Shown: positions 24,212 through 35,439, numbered from the stretch's first letter. The stretch is DNA of 64,000 nucleotides from Anadara kagoshimensis (GCA_021292105.1 CM037871.1:52304700-52368699), one strand, 5' to 3'. The notes: generated by a model from the letters alone, not told the origin. Made by a program: numbers and translations.

Positions 24212-24575
24212 AGGCCGCGGGGCCTAATGAATAAGAGGTCAGTCTAAAAATGCAGCGGGTTTGAGTTCCACTCAGACCACATGTGGGAAAGTAAATTTTC
24301 CTTGCCGTTGTTCTTAACTGGTTCACTCGGTGTCAGTATAATGTGACTAAGGGAGTGGTACGCTTTTCTGTGGCGTATTGGCTCGGTGAGCTAGCACATT
24401 AAAGTCGTCCTGTGTGCGCGCTGGTACCAGGCACACCTTAAAACACACCCTCATTTCACATGCATACACGAATGTTCATAGATTAATCCATAGAGTTTAA
24501 TAATAATTCTCGTCGCGGATAGTTGAAAAATTGCTGATACGACGTTAAGGAACATTCCACCAACCAACCAGCCTT
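24212..24575 (+). mobile_element. Second SINE family copy
   Basis: tRNA-like head GGCCGCGGGGCCTAATG with a weak B box (GGTTTGAGTTCC), a central body with GTCAGTATAATGTGAC and GGCTCGGTGAGCTAGCAC, and a tail with TGATACGACGTTAAGGAAC then CCAACCAACCA. I recall this central-domain and tail style from V-SINE/Deu-like families in molluscs. It differs from the SINE at 6018. Confidence 0.65.
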
Positions 24576-26790
24576 TGGTTTATAATGTCATGTATTTATA
24601 TTATATAAACATTGATTCAACTTCGTGTAGTGCTCGCTGTCTACAGCCGCCATTTAGATTAGTTCCGGAATCCAATGATAATTTTTTATTTCCAGTGTTA
24701 ATGAAAAACTTTGAAAATAGGTAAATTAAGTTGAAAGTTAAAAACTTCAACCAAGGAAACGAGGCCATGAGCTAATGAATCGCATTTCGTTTCATCATGT
24801 CTGTAGGTCACACGCTTGCGGGAAAACTGGAATGGTTAACCCAGTGCCGTAAAGACAATTTAGAGAAAATTATGATTTTATTCAACTTTTACTGACATAA
24901 ATTCTAATACAAAATAATAAGTACCCCTTACCGATGTCCTTCCCTGTTATATTTGACATAAAATGAAAATAGATACATGCCAGTATTAGTTAGTTAACTT
25001 TGATCAAAGTACCTTTATCAAAGATTTTCATTAAAGGTTTTTATAGTGCAAACCTACCCTTATAAGCAAGGTTTTATTAGTGAACCCGGGTGTTTATTTA
25101 AAACAATGCTGTTATCACACATCATGATAACAGTTGATATTATACTAGTGATTATCATATTAATTCTAGATATAGGTTATAACTTCCTATTGTGGAATTT
25201 CCATTAAAAGTTAAAAAAAATTAACACGTAATCTACTTTCGTTTTAAGTTTTATATTACGATATATCTGTCAACATCTTAGGACATATAATGTAAGATTG
25301 ATTGAGTGATAGAATGGGTTTTTACGTCCATCCTAAAGGTAAATATACTTCATAGCCAGATGGCATGTTCTTGTAGCAATAGGTAAGGGGTAATCAATAT
25401 TTACACGAGATATCGTAATATATACACAGACAGGAGTTATATGCGGGAGTTTAAATCACGAAATGGCTGTAATGACTAAAATCAAAAGGATTAAAATAAA
25501 CTCTGCGAACACTTTTCCCGGGTGTAAATTTTACCATTTACTCAAAAAAGTTCATTGAAACAATATAACTAAAACGGTTGTTGAGATTACCTCCATCGAA
25601 ACATGATGAATAAATAAATGGTGAAAATTAAGCCAAAACATTGTTTGCGATATATGGCGTCATAAGGTGAGTAGGGATGTATGTCATTAAAACGGAACAG
25701 CAATTGGTGTATGGTTTGTTTTAATATGGTTGGCTTTCGATTTTCTTCATGATTTTTGTAAAAAAAAACTCGTGTCACATCTTTGATAAAAGATAATTTG
25801 AAGGGTATCTACACACAAAAAACATTTTTGTAACTAGAGCTTTAAAGACGTTGTTCTCTCTAAACCCAAAAGAGTTGAGGTTTAACTAATCGCAATTCCT
25901 ATTTAGGTCAAAATAACTATCCAAAACTAGATCACGCTTCAAGTGATACTTACGGTCAATGGATTAGTGGTCTCAGCAGTATAGATGCATATTAGAGATT
26001 TTTTATTATATCCCTAGGCAAACAACATTAAACTGTCCGTTTGAACTCATTAGGAATATTCATATAGGAGAATTTTAGCATACATGGGTAGTGTTTAGAT
26101 TTTCAGTTCATACATAAATAATGCATGTTTCCTATGATGTACAAGAGATTTATCCATATGTTCTCTTTACATAAAGATACTGGTCTATATTAAATATCTT
26201 AGGTCGGCAGGTTTGGCTTTTACTCGGAGAGCCCCCTCCTTTAAAGCTTTGATGGAAAACTTGGATCGTGTATACACATTACTTCGATCAAAGTTATTAT
26301 AGTGTAAATTTTTAGTTGTCGTATAAATTATTTGATTTTGTAATCTGATATGAAGGAACTGAATAATTTATTGTAGGTTATATAAAATGATACGTTGTTT
26401 GATGAAGTTATGGCGCAATTTATTACCAGGTCTATTGTTCTGTACCCGGAAATAGCAATTTATGTTGGTCACATTACATCACGAGGTATACCGTTTATTT
26501 TAAAGAAACTACTTTAAACAAAGTACGTGTAATTTTGAAACAAGATGCTATATAGAAACAAATGGCCGTATTTATAGAGATTTTTATGTTTCCAATGCCT
26601 TTGGGTAAATGTTGTACTTGTGAGTAAATCCTATGTTGGGCGCAACGAGCATTCAGCATACCCTACGTTTGTTCAGTTTATTGTTATTGTTAAACACACA
26701 CAGACACACACACACACACACATATATATATAAATAAGATATACCAATATATCAGGGGCAGAATTCATTACAATTTTCATTTCTTTTATT
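24576..26790. other. Gene-free stretch before the otopetrin-like gene
   Basis: No coding pattern seen. A (CA)n microsatellite lies at 26697-26720. A 3' splice site (TTTCTTTTATTTCAG) at about 26780-26794 may end a 5' UTR intron of the next gene. Confidence 0.45.
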
Positions 26791-26877
26791 TCAGTCTTAA
26801 TCGTGCTATAAGGTACTTTGATTTAATCAGTCAAAGGGGCATAACTCCTCGTATACCAGAAAACAGCTGATGGAATA

Positions 26878-28524
26878 ATGGAGGATGCGCCGTTTTACAC
26901 TAGATTGACGTGGGTAGTTGTTTTGCCTTTTACAGCAGGAAATGGCGTAACACTTCAAGGGAAACCGTACTCAGATGGGCGTATTAGTACAGTTGTTCTT
27001 GCGTCGTTTACGTTTTCGTTTGCTTGTGTTTTTATTATCGTACAAGCTAGCGATGTCCTAGACCATCCCATCGCCTTACAGACAGTGAAATACTTCCTCC
27101 TAGCTTTTCTTGCAATTGGGGTAGTAACTGCCATATTGAACAGTATACAGATACTATGTGGCCTCGACAATGCATCAACAAGAACTTTCAACACCAAAAG
27201 TTCAGCAATCATTGTATTTGGTTCTTTATCAATAATCAAAATAGCCTTCGACATATTTTTGGATCTCGATTGTATTTTATCTAATACCCCAGGTTATGAC
27301 ACACTTTATGCTGATTTAGTATTCAATCTATGTCTTCTGTTGTTCAATCTTTTACAGATATTTACGTTTGTACAGCTAATTAATTCACAGACAGAACTAA
27401 GAGATTCTCTGTCTATCAATTGTTCTTTAATGACGTTGTTCATCGCTAACGGTTCCGTTTGGTTTTTTGCGTTACTCCTCCAGTCGCAAAAACAAAACTT
27501 GTGGTTAACAATCGATGACGAATCGACATTAAATAACACGGTGACAAATACATGTATCCGTTTGAATAACACTGTAGGTAACAAAGGACTTGACATAGCG
27601 TACCAGTTACTCAACCCATTCAACATAGGATTCTCTCTTGCGGCCGTTGGAGTAATCGCAGCAACATGGAATGAAGTGGGCAACACAAACAGTATCGCAG
27701 ATACGGACTCGTTCCATAATTTAAACCAGGAAAACCGTCCATTGGTTGAATCTTTTCCGAATACAGAAGAGAATAGTTGCGGTAGTTGTTTTTCGCGAAT
27801 TATTTATGTTTTAATGCTCGTTGTCATCGGAATAATTCTCGTGATAAATTTGATTTACATGCTGATTTTAATTTTAGATGTACCACTGGATGGAGATTCG
27901 GAAGTGTTCTTTTACTGTACAAAATATGTCCATAAGGTTTTATTAGTGATATGTCCTCTTGTTGGCTTTTACAAACTCCAAGAACAGACGACAATAACTC
28001 GTCCTAATTCACTCCGATCTGATGAACTGGTTCTAATTCTGAGTTGCACGGGGGTTTTTGCATATGAGGAATTTAGGGTAATTGCTAGCTTTTTCTGTGA
28101 TGTTGTTTCTAGAAATATTTCTTCTGAAAATGTATATGGGGAAAAATTTGACACAATAGCGCTACTGATTTCAGACTTCTATCAGACGACTTTTTTGATT
28201 CAAGCCAAACGTTGTAGCACGTATAGACGAAGAAATCACTCATTCACGATAGAACAGGCTTGCTTTCTATTAGCTTTTATAAATATAGGTACTTGGCTTG
28301 TTGATATTTTTGGCGAGTTTCGATACCAGCAGATAACGCCTCTTCAACAAGCATGCTATGGAACTCAGTTCTGGGATAATGTAAAACACATTCTCTCGCC
28401 TTTGATTGTCTTTTATCGCTTAAATGTTCAATGTTGTTTTATGCATTGTATCGTGAGTTCAAAGATGGTCAAAATACGTATGACGTTAGACGATCCTATC
28501 ATCAAGTGTAACAAATGGTATTGA
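26878..28524 (+). CDS. Otopetrin-like proton channel, multi-pass
   Basis: A 548-aa protein in one uninterrupted coding exon. About twelve hydrophobic segments are visible, at roughly 12-28, 38-58, 68-92, 106-128, 144-166, 182-202, 256-276, 310-336, 350-370, 384-402, 452-472 and 488-510, matching the 12-helix otopetrin plan. Family-like spots are LLQIFTFVQL followed by LMTLFIANGSVWF, then SLRSDELVLI with GVFAYEEF, and FWDNVKHILSPLIVFYRLNV near the end (family pattern W..I....PL.IFYRFHS). Otopetrins form proton-selective channels in the plasma membrane. The loop at 205-255 is Asn-rich with several NXT/S sites, so probably extracellular. The FYRFHS motif reads FYRLNV, so conduction is unproven. 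A polypyrimidine-AG just upstream suggests a 5' UTR intron. Other 12-helix proteins are less likely. Confidence 0.75.
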   Translation: MEDAPFYTRLTWVVVLPFTAGNGVTLQGKPYSDGRISTVVLASFTFSFACVFIIVQASDVLDHPIALQTVKYFLLAFLAIGVVTAILNSIQILCGLDNASTRTFNTKSSAIIVFGSLSIIKIAFDIFLDLDCILSNTPGYDTLYADLVFNLCLLLFNLLQIFTFVQLINSQTELRDSLSINCSLMTLFIANGSVWFFALLLQSQKQNLWLTIDDESTLNNTVTNTCIRLNNTVGNKGLDIAYQLLNPFNIGFSLAAVGVIAATWNEVGNTNSIADTDSFHNLNQENRPLVESFPNTEENSCGSCFSRIIYVLMLVVIGIILVINLIYMLILILDVPLDGDSEVFFYCTKYVHKVLLVICPLVGFYKLQEQTTITRPNSLRSDELVLILSCTGVFAYEEFRVIASFFCDVVSRNISSENVYGEKFDTIALLISDFYQTTFLIQAKRCSTYRRRNHSFTIEQACFLLAFINIGTWLVDIFGEFRYQQITPLQQACYGTQFWDNVKHILSPLIVFYRLNVQCCFMHCIVSSKMVKIRMTLDDPIIKCNKWY

Positions 28525-28859
28525 TCTTTAATTGTTTAAGAAATTAGCAAACAAATTAAATTGGTACATGGTACAGACATCAACCACAATTTACTTGTAC
28601 ACATAACCCTATACAACAAAATGCCCATAACATACTTGTGCATGACCATTACCAGAGAAAAATGGAGATGGCCACAATTTACTTGTAGATGGTCACAGCA
28701 GAGAAACAACGGTCATACCCCTTTAACTTTAATTATTTATTGTAACTGCATAATTAGATGGATTGTGTTTTATTTTGCAAAATCGAATAATCTTGTTATG
28801 CAATTTATTAAAGAAATACCAATGCTTTGTTCATTATTTATAAATACAGTCAAAACTTT

Positions 28860-29011
28860 CTTTATAGTCAACTAAAGGCAATCGCCGGAAAAAAGTGTTC
28901 GTTGTGGACAGGTGGACCTTATATAGCGGTTCAATTATGAATAAAGAGCAATGTGGATCAAATTTTACTAACTTTTAAAAGCAGGTGACCTTTAAGGCAG
29001 GTTCGACTGCA
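28860..29011 (-). repeat. Repeat sharing an end with 58961-59018
   Basis: On the minus strand it starts CAGTCGAACCTGCCTTAAAG and continues GTCACCTGCTTTTAAAAG, then AACCGCTATATAAGGTCCAC. The opening matches CAGTCCAACCTGCCTTTAAG at 58961, so this is a dispersed family, probably the terminal part of a DNA transposon. Confidence 0.55.
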
Positions 29012-29236
29012 TTGATTTAAAATTCTGTCGTCAAAATTCCGGTGTTTGTCGAAATACCATGCATACTGAACATACTATTACAACACTCATACTATATCCA
29101 AGAAAACTACAAATTCAACCTATATGTCTTTCATTGAGAAAAAGTATCACTTATGGATTATTTGATATTAAATGAATGAATTTGGCTAATTTTCTTTTAT
29201 GTTTCACATGTTTACTAGAAACGCAAACATATACCA

Positions 29237-29465
29237 TTGCGGTAACCCAGTTGGTAGAGTGCTCGCTCCGTAAGTTGGGGGTTGTGGGTTCGATCCTCGA
29301 CGGGTCTGACTCAAGACTTGAAAGCGGATAGTGGCTGTTCTTTCGTCAAGCACTCGTTATTACAAACTGAAATTCGCATTCTTTCGGATGGGAACTTAAA
29401 AATAAACGAGGTCCCGTGTCACGGTAGGTTAGGCGGGATAAAGTAATGAGGGACATTTCGCGCGA
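29237..29465 (+). mobile_element. tRNA-derived SINE
   Basis: A box GCGGTAACCCAGTTGGTAGA, B box GGGTTCGATCC, then GACGGGTCTGACTCAAGAC and AACGAGGTCCCGTGTCACGG. Same family as the minus copy at 19690-20003. The 3' end is unclear. Confidence 0.8.
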
Positions 29466-30156
29466 ATCAATTTCAGGACCGGGTCATTTACTTACCATAG
29501 AGTTTAGCTTAAGTTTTTCCAACAATTTGCTGAATCCATACGCTATTAATTAAGTAATGACGTTTACGTCAACGTATCTGTAAAACGATGTTTCATCGTT
29601 AAATTTAGTTGATTACCTTGGTAATTAAATGTTCCGGTCCTATTATCGTTTAGCTGCAAATGCTACTCATTCAATAATGCATATTTAACAAATTGAACTG
29701 TTTATAAATGGCGCTTTATTGCTATAATTTCCATTTGTATGTTGGCTTATTTCTGACATTCAGATAATTTCGATCAAACTGAAAAATACGCACTAGCGAG
29801 TTATGGCTAATTTGCCTTGCACGGAAATGGGGGTCATCACATAATATTATATGACTGAGTGTTTTCCTTTTCTCCGATTGGTCAATTTCAGTGGTACATA
29901 TAGGATGCAATAAGAAATGCCCAAAAAGTCAGTCCATTAATAGTAATACTTCAATGCATGTTTCCAGATTTCTGCATCTAATCCATTATAAATAATTTCT
30001 TCATATTCTTTAACACTGACCTCCTCTTTTCATTTTAGAATCATTGAAGTAAATATCACCCCTAAGCATATGTGTTATGTATGGTGTCACTTTACTGCCA
30101 CGGTAAAGCCAGTTTCATGTCCCTCAATATCATCCTCGTCTTCTGGCTCCGGAGGG

Positions 30157-30302
30157 TTAAATGCTCGTGTTTTGAACAGTTTCATATGTAACCATATTTA
30201 AGAATGTTAAAAGATCCATGTGTTTAAACCCGTATTCTTCCATTGTGTAATACAGAGATTGAATTAGCCATCCACCTAACCGGGAACTAAATGCAAATTT
30301 AC
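30157..30302 (-). CDS. Caspase-like gene, small-subunit (p10) exon
   Basis: The acceptor TTGTATTTTAG precedes an exon that continues the codon split after FATSEG. It reads KFAFSSRLGGWLIQSL, YYTMEEYGFKHMDLLTFLNM and VTYETVQ, ending at a TAA. The GGWLIQSL block corresponds to GSWFIQ(S/A)L of caspases, which lines the substrate pocket; the Arg before it fits the S1-pocket Arg. A second frame overlapping the stop continues with FNPPEPEDEDD and then TGFTVAVK, so the true C-terminus may lie there if a one-base shift occurred. This is the last exon of the minus-strand locus that extends to 57334. Confidence 0.75.
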
Positions 30303-30619
30303 CTAAAATACAAGGCAGAAGAATAAAAATTGATTAGGAAATGTAAAACTGTAAAATCATAGATTTTCGTAGTGACCTAATTTTCGCTGTTTTCGTGAAC
30401 AACCTTACCCACGAATTTATCTGTCAACGAAGTAGTATTAATTACCAACTAAACTTATAACTTAATCTCATATTGCGAATTTATCACCACATGGAATGAT
30501 ATTTGTTCACGAACATTGGACACTCTAAAAATAGATGATTTCACTGTATTTGTATCATTAGTAGCTGATATACATGTACTTAATACTGAAAAGCAACCAG
30601 AACAAGAAACATGTAATTG

Positions 30620-30840
30620 CAACAAAGAACACGTTAATAAAATGGTAACACATTATAACAATCAGGAACACGTCATAACAACCGATAAACGTCATAGCAA
30701 CTGGTAAACGCCCTAACAGCCAGGAACAGGTTACAACAACTAGGAACACTTATAACAATAAGAGACACGCAAAAAAGACTAGGAACATGTCATTACAACT
30801 GGTAATACGTTATAATAAACGAATGGACACTGAAACCATT
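30620..30840. repeat. Degenerate short tandem repeat
   Basis: Variants of AGGAACACGTCATAACAAC and CTGGTAAACGTTATAACA recur about ten times with a ~20-22 bp period, between the p10 and linker exons of the caspase locus. The period is irregular and copies differ, so it is old. Not a CRISPR-like array. Confidence 0.65.
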
Positions 30841-31304
30841 TGATGACCATCGGCGGACACCATGGCGGCGAAATGGTAATCATGTTTCAAATACATTGTT
30901 GGTTTATAAATACAACGTATTAAACAATATATGCTCTTTAAAAATTTAGCATCTAGCCCCATTGTACTTATTCTTGCATGTATGTATTATGATCATAAAA
31001 AATGATTGTCAGCAGTCTTCATCAACATGATAAATAAATTAAAGTCGCGTCATTCACGATAATATTCAAATTTCTTTCTGCTTTTCTCACAAGAAGTTCT
31101 TGAATTTTTCGCCTAACCACTTTCAAGGCTGACAGCGCACTGATACAGGCAATCTAACGTAATAAACTTCAACTAGCATCATGTGTAAGTTTTTTTTCTC
31201 CAGTTTTCACAGTTTTTACCCCGCTTTAAGCATTGTGTTTTTTTTTGGAATGTGGTATGTCTGTTTGTAATCATGATACTTCATTATGTTGTAAAATAAA
31301 TTAC

Positions 31305-31534
31305 CTTCTGAAGTGGCAAACATTAACAGCATGTCATTATAACAAGGAATAGTCACAAGGTCTACCTCTGATTGGCTAGCGTCATTTACCGGACGTCCGT
31401 CGACGATATCTCCATTGGTCGCAGGTACACGGTTTATTCCGGATGTATCACAGGAGTCCAGCTGTTTGTTTAATTGGTAATCCGAATCGTCGGCCTCAGA
31501 ATCGGTGTCGCATCAGAAAGCTCAATATCTAAAT
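31305..31534 (-). CDS. Caspase-like gene, linker and p10-start exon
   Basis: GT-AG bounded (acceptor TATTGTAG; donor GTAATT). The reading continuing into the next exon gives CDTDSEADDSDYQLNKQLDS, then VDLVTIPCYNDMLLMFATSE. IPxxxDxLLxxxTxxG is the caspase small-subunit start, and the Asp-rich stretch before it (DTDS, SEAD, DDSD) fits the cleavable linker between subunits. Entering from the previous exon (phase 1) gives LDIELSDA, then one base out of register with DTDSEAD, ending at a TAA. A single missing base in the linker would explain it. So the locus is probably a pseudogene, or the base is an assembly error. Confidence 0.75.
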
Positions 31535-31619
31535 CTACAATATAACAAGTTTTGAAAATTAAATTGTGGTGGGTTTATTTGTTTCGTAGAATAAGCTTGC
31601 TTAGGTCTTCATCGCAATT

Positions 31620-31800
31620 TGTTGATTATCCTGGGTATATTTGAAGTCCAAACTTCCACATTCCTTTCATTCTAAATTTGATACACACGTGACAATTGTA
31701 AGCTAGCTAAACTGGAATTGGTTGTCTTCCCAGATCACCCGACCTCACTTTCCGTGTGGAGGGTCACGTGTTTTAATTAACCCGCCAGTTTTCTTTTGTT
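31620..31800 (+). repeat. Dispersed ~180-bp repeat, plus copy
   Basis: ATCCTGGGTATATTTGAAG, TTGATACACACGTGAC, GACCTCACTTTCCGTGTGG and GTCACGTGTTTTAATTAAC match the family. It lies in a caspase intron. Confidence 0.6.
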
Positions 31801-31980
31801 TTAGGATGCGGTTTAGGCATGAACCGGTATGTTTGTGTCGGTTTGTATACCTATGTATTAACTTACAAATAGTGTGGAGTAAAACGTGTTGTTGTAGTTA
31901 TTGTTATTGTTGTTAATGACAGAGTAATTGCAATTCACTTTCACAAGAACGTTATATTTTCAGAAGTACTTTAAAGTTAC

Positions 31981-32098
31981 CTTGTCTGTGTAATTTGTCG
32001 ATGGTATCGTATTCTCCTTTACCGACGCGATCCGTCACAGGTATTCCAACGTCAAAATTCTCATAGTATGTTTTAGCTTCGGAATTACTCCTACACGC
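31981..32098 (-). CDS. Caspase-like gene, catalytic-Cys exon
   Basis: The acceptor CTTGTTTCCTTTTAG is followed directly by GCG TGT AGG AGT (ACRS), the last part of the caspase active-site pentapeptide QACRG/QACRS; the Cys is the nucleophile. It continues NSEAKTYYENFDVGIPVTD, where D.GI..D is the usual downstream pattern, then RVGKGEYDTIDKLHRQ, and ends phase 1 at a GTAAC donor. The preceding Gln and the beta-strand before it must come from an upstream exon that I could not find between 32100 and 33510. Confidence 0.75.
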
Positions 32099-32351
32099 CT
32101 AAAAGGAAACAAGAACATTCCGTCAATTAGGAACCCCGCCATTAGGTACTTTTTGTGATTTCCAATTATGTTCAAAGGTCCATAACTTCTAGGGAAATGA
32201 GCAAAACCAACTCGGGTTAATGATTGCGCGTCCCCAACGAATGTTGATAATTTGCACCGAGCTTCGTGAAGAAGTGCATCAAAATTTTGGTAATTACTCA
32301 ATGCAAGAGGTCACAAGTTTTATGGAAGGAAGAATGAAAGTTCGCATTTAA

Positions 32352-32393
32352 TATCCCCTCGCATTCTTCGAAAGGAATTCGAATGAGGGGATA
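32352..32393. repeat. Short hairpin
   Basis: TATCCCCTCGCATTC and GAATGAGGGGATA pair around a TTCGAAAGGAATTC centre. Its role is unknown; it lies in a caspase intron. Confidence 0.5.
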
Positions 32394-33514
32394 AAAAGCG
32401 ACAAGTGTATTCGAGCATCAAATTTGCAACTTATACCTTGTGCAAAATGTTCCAAATAAATGTATCAACACTTTTTGGTTAGAATGGACGGAAAGCAACG
32501 ATAGATTTTGTCGTGGGTAATTAGAGAGACTTTTATAAGCATACAGTTGTCGGAGATATCATACATTTTTGTCCTTTAATGAATGGCATATGAAGATTTG
32601 TTAATCCCTCCCAGAAGTATCATATCCCCGGTATACCGCTGCTAAAGGGAAATGTACCAACATTTTTGTACGGCTTTCACGTCAGTAAAAGCGTACAATG
32701 ATATGGCTTTCCGCTAAGATCAGACTTTTTTACTATGACATACTACGCATCAGCCGGGAAATAGTGCGCATTGTAAAAAACACCTGAAAGGAATATATCC
32801 GTTCTATCGTGGGATATGAATTCTGGGACGTGTAATACATTTGTTGGACATCGGGAATGAATTTTCAGAATCTATTAACATGTAGCGGCTAGATGCAAAA
32901 TCATTTCTGCAGTTCGGCGAACTAATCTCGTAGAATACTAAAGTTGTACAGACATAATGGTCCAAAGGGAGAAAAAATACTATTGCGTTTACCGTTTGTT
33001 GGTACTGGTGTCTTGTATGAAATGGTACGTACCCCAGAGTTTTTGATTGGCCAATCGACTGGTGCCCTGTAGCCCAAACACATAGTTTATTTGCAAATAT
33101 TCATGAACGATGCCTGTGTTCGACACTCAGTGCTCCAGCTCAAATGTTTTCTCATGGCGTAGCGCCTGTTCTTTTTAGTCAAGAACCTGTTGTTCTTTTT
33201 TTTTTTTTTAAATCACGACACCCTGTCCATTTTAATAGTCAGTTAAAAGTAAAAACGGCAATCTTTTTTTCAACCGTTTCATGATCTTTGCAACATAATT
33301 GAAATTCGTCCCGATTTCAGTCACTAACTCCATTTCTCGCGATAGCCTCCGATAATTTAATTATCGAAATTCATTGAATTATTAATTTTAGTTGTTTTAG
33401 TGGTTAATTCAACAAAATAAATAGAAAAGAAATTACAAAAATAAAAATCAGAACAAAAGAACTAAAACGATGTTTGAAAACTTTTCTATAAAATTTCATT
33501 TACCTTGTAAATCC

Positions 33515-33590
33515 TGCATTAGATATAGATCGGTTTCACCGTGAAATCCAATTAACAGTATTACAGGTGTTTAATTTATGGGTTCTCTGT
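33515..33590 (-). pseudogene. Caspase-like catalytic-His exon, possibly decayed
   Basis: The minus strand reads TPVILLIGFHGETDLYLMQD then LQ and a GTAAATG donor in phase 1. The hydrophobic strand followed by HGE matches the caspase VVxLLSHGExG block, whose His is catalytic. The only nearby acceptor (AAATTACAG) leads through a stop four codons before TPV, so this exon may be broken, or its true border is unusual. It lies 1 kb inside the left Polinton edge, i.e. just downstream of the insertion in gene direction. Confidence 0.55.
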
Positions 33591-34595
33591 AATTTTAATT
33601 TGTTTTCATGAAGCCATTTCACTTTATTTCACTTAAATCTCGATCATGATGATGAAAAAGAAAAACAAAAAGTTATTGTGCTTTGTGAAGTTCTTCCTAT
33701 TTTTAGAGCACCGTTGGTATAGTGCAACAATGTATACACTCGGGTATTTTTTTAACACTGTTTTTAATTAAGTAACAAGATTCCAGATATTAAGATATAA
33801 ACAATGAGTAATTTAAAATTAGCATTTTTAGTAGAAAGTTAATATAACAGGCAAATTAAAGGAAAATAACAAGTTGTCCATTTTAAATCATTTGCAAATG
33901 ATTGGGCATGTATCTCTTTGTATTTGATTAGTTCTACACTGAATTACATGTACATGTACTTTCTAAAATTAAAAATATTGAAGTACTATGCTTAAGCTTA
34001 CAGTACGCTTCATTTTTACACCTGAAATTCATGTTCATCTTGATCATCTTTTTACCACATTTCAGTTTAGAAACATCTTCTTCGCCACTGAACCCTGATC
34101 AATACTTACCCAGCACTTAACAATACACTTGGTTAACTTACAGTCCCGCTTCGTGGTCCTCATAACAAGTTTACAACTTCTCTCAATGCTTACCTGGCGA
34201 CCTAGTGCTACCACCAACACCATTTTCCCAACTACGCCGTACATCAGCACCGCGGTGCTATATTTAATAAGAGTTTACCTGGAAAAAGAACAATTTTGGT
34301 TTATCTTTTAAGGCTGGGCACTTAGAACTTTCGAAGAGGCTTATAATGTCTTCGGTCAACAAAAAATATCCATCAATACCAGCGACGCCATGTTGTAAGT
34401 ATACCCCGTGTTTCTCACTCTCCGGAGCTTGTATACCGTGTGAACATATGACACAAGCAAAACAATCTGCTTCTTTGTTTTGTTTTAGCTTTTTTTCTTC
34501 ATTTTCAGCAGCTACAAATATGATATTAAATCATGTCAGAGTATACTTGAAAACAACAAAAATAATAAAGTACAGGTTGATATAACAAGGAAGTC
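33591..34595. other. Caspase-locus intron left of the Polinton
   Basis: No supportable gene. Short frames at 34062-34250 (minus) and 34129-34585 (plus) show no family pattern. Confidence 0.5.
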
Positions 34596-34601
34596 ATTAA
34601 A
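34596..34601. repeat. Left target-site duplication (ATTAAA)
   Basis: ATTAAA immediately precedes AGCAGCATGG. The identical six bases follow the other terminus at 56624-56629. A 6-bp duplication is the Polinton hallmark. Confidence 0.95.
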
Positions 34602-34764
34602 AGCAGCATGGTCTACACCGCAGAGGGTTGGAATGTCTGGAATGTAGCAGGTTCGAACCCGAGAAGGAGACGCTATGACGTAGAAAGGAGTGGTTTACGT
34701 ACTAAAGCATAACAAAAGGGGGCGGTCTTATACATCCGCAATGCGACAAAACTTCTGAAGGGAC
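34602..34764 (+). repeat. Polinton left TIR
   Basis: The outer ~80 bp match the right end with one indel and few substitutions. A middle part has drifted, then GGGGGCGGTCTTATACATCC and AGAAGGGAC/TGAAGGGAC re-align. Starts AG, as usual for Polintons. Confidence 0.9.
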
Positions 34765-35115
34765 GCTATTGTGTAATGGTCATAGATAATGGTGCAACAT
34801 TTGAAATGTAGCAGGTTCGAATCCGAGAAGGGGACGCTATGTCGTAGAATACGACAGCATAACAAAAAGGGGGCGGTCTTATACATCCGCAATGCGACAA
34901 AATCATGTGTAATGATCATAGGTAATGGTGCAACATTTGAAATGTAGCAGGTTCGAATCCGAGAAGGGGACGCTATGCCGTAGAATACGAAAGCATAACA
35001 AAAAGGGGGCGGTGCAATATACCCGCAATGCGACAAAACCTCTGAAGGGACGCTATTGTGTCATTGTCATAGGTAATGGTACAATGCATCCGCAATGTGG
35101 TAAAGGGGGTGTGTC
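34640..35115 (+). repeat. Subterminal array of TIR core units
   Basis: The TIR core (GTAGCAGGTTCGAA, GAGAAGGGGACGCTATG, AAAGGGGGCGGT, ACATCCGCAATGCG) is repeated about three times plus a partial copy, roughly every 130-150 bp, only on the left side. Each unit has GGTTCGAAYCC, identical to a tRNA-type B box. The right end keeps one diverged unit. The array probably arose by slippage or recombination within the TIR. Confidence 0.85.
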
Positions 35116-35439
35116 TATTGTATAAGAGTTGCATGTGCAATATGACAGGTATATACAAGGGGTGTGAACCCAATAATAAATGATAACAATAAACCGCATG
35201 TGATTGAAATGAGAGTTTAATGATTGGTTAGGCATAAAACTAACGGTTATTAAGATAGTAGTAATTTTGAAAACGTGTCAAACAAGAAATAACCGTGTAA
35301 GCATACATATGTACAGATCCAAAAAAAGAGATTTTGAATAAAGACCAGAACATATCAAGGTAAGATTATAAACTTCACCGTATCCTAAATTTAACTGAAT
35401 ATTTTAAAGAAAAATTAATCATTATCTTTTCGAATAGGT

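Larger units (their letters stand above)
28525..30156. other. Gene-free stretch with repeats
   Basis: Holds one end of a repeat with ACCTTTAAGGCAGGTTCGAC (28981-29005), a SINE at 29237-29465, and otherwise nothing recognisable. Confidence 0.5.

Noticed and set aside
30620-30840. CRISPR-like array
   Set aside because: Units are degenerate and adjacent without distinct spacers, in clearly eukaryotic context.
32100-32301. Minus-strand frame with ALLHEARCKLSTFVGDAQSL next to the catalytic-Cys exon
   Set aside because: It looks coding-like but matches no caspase block, reads a different frame from the exon at 31981-32098, and has no clear splice borders. Left unassigned.
34728-35173. Several 60-100 aa frames in the Polinton left end
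   Set aside because: They run through tandem TIR core units on both strands; compositional artefacts of the repeats.
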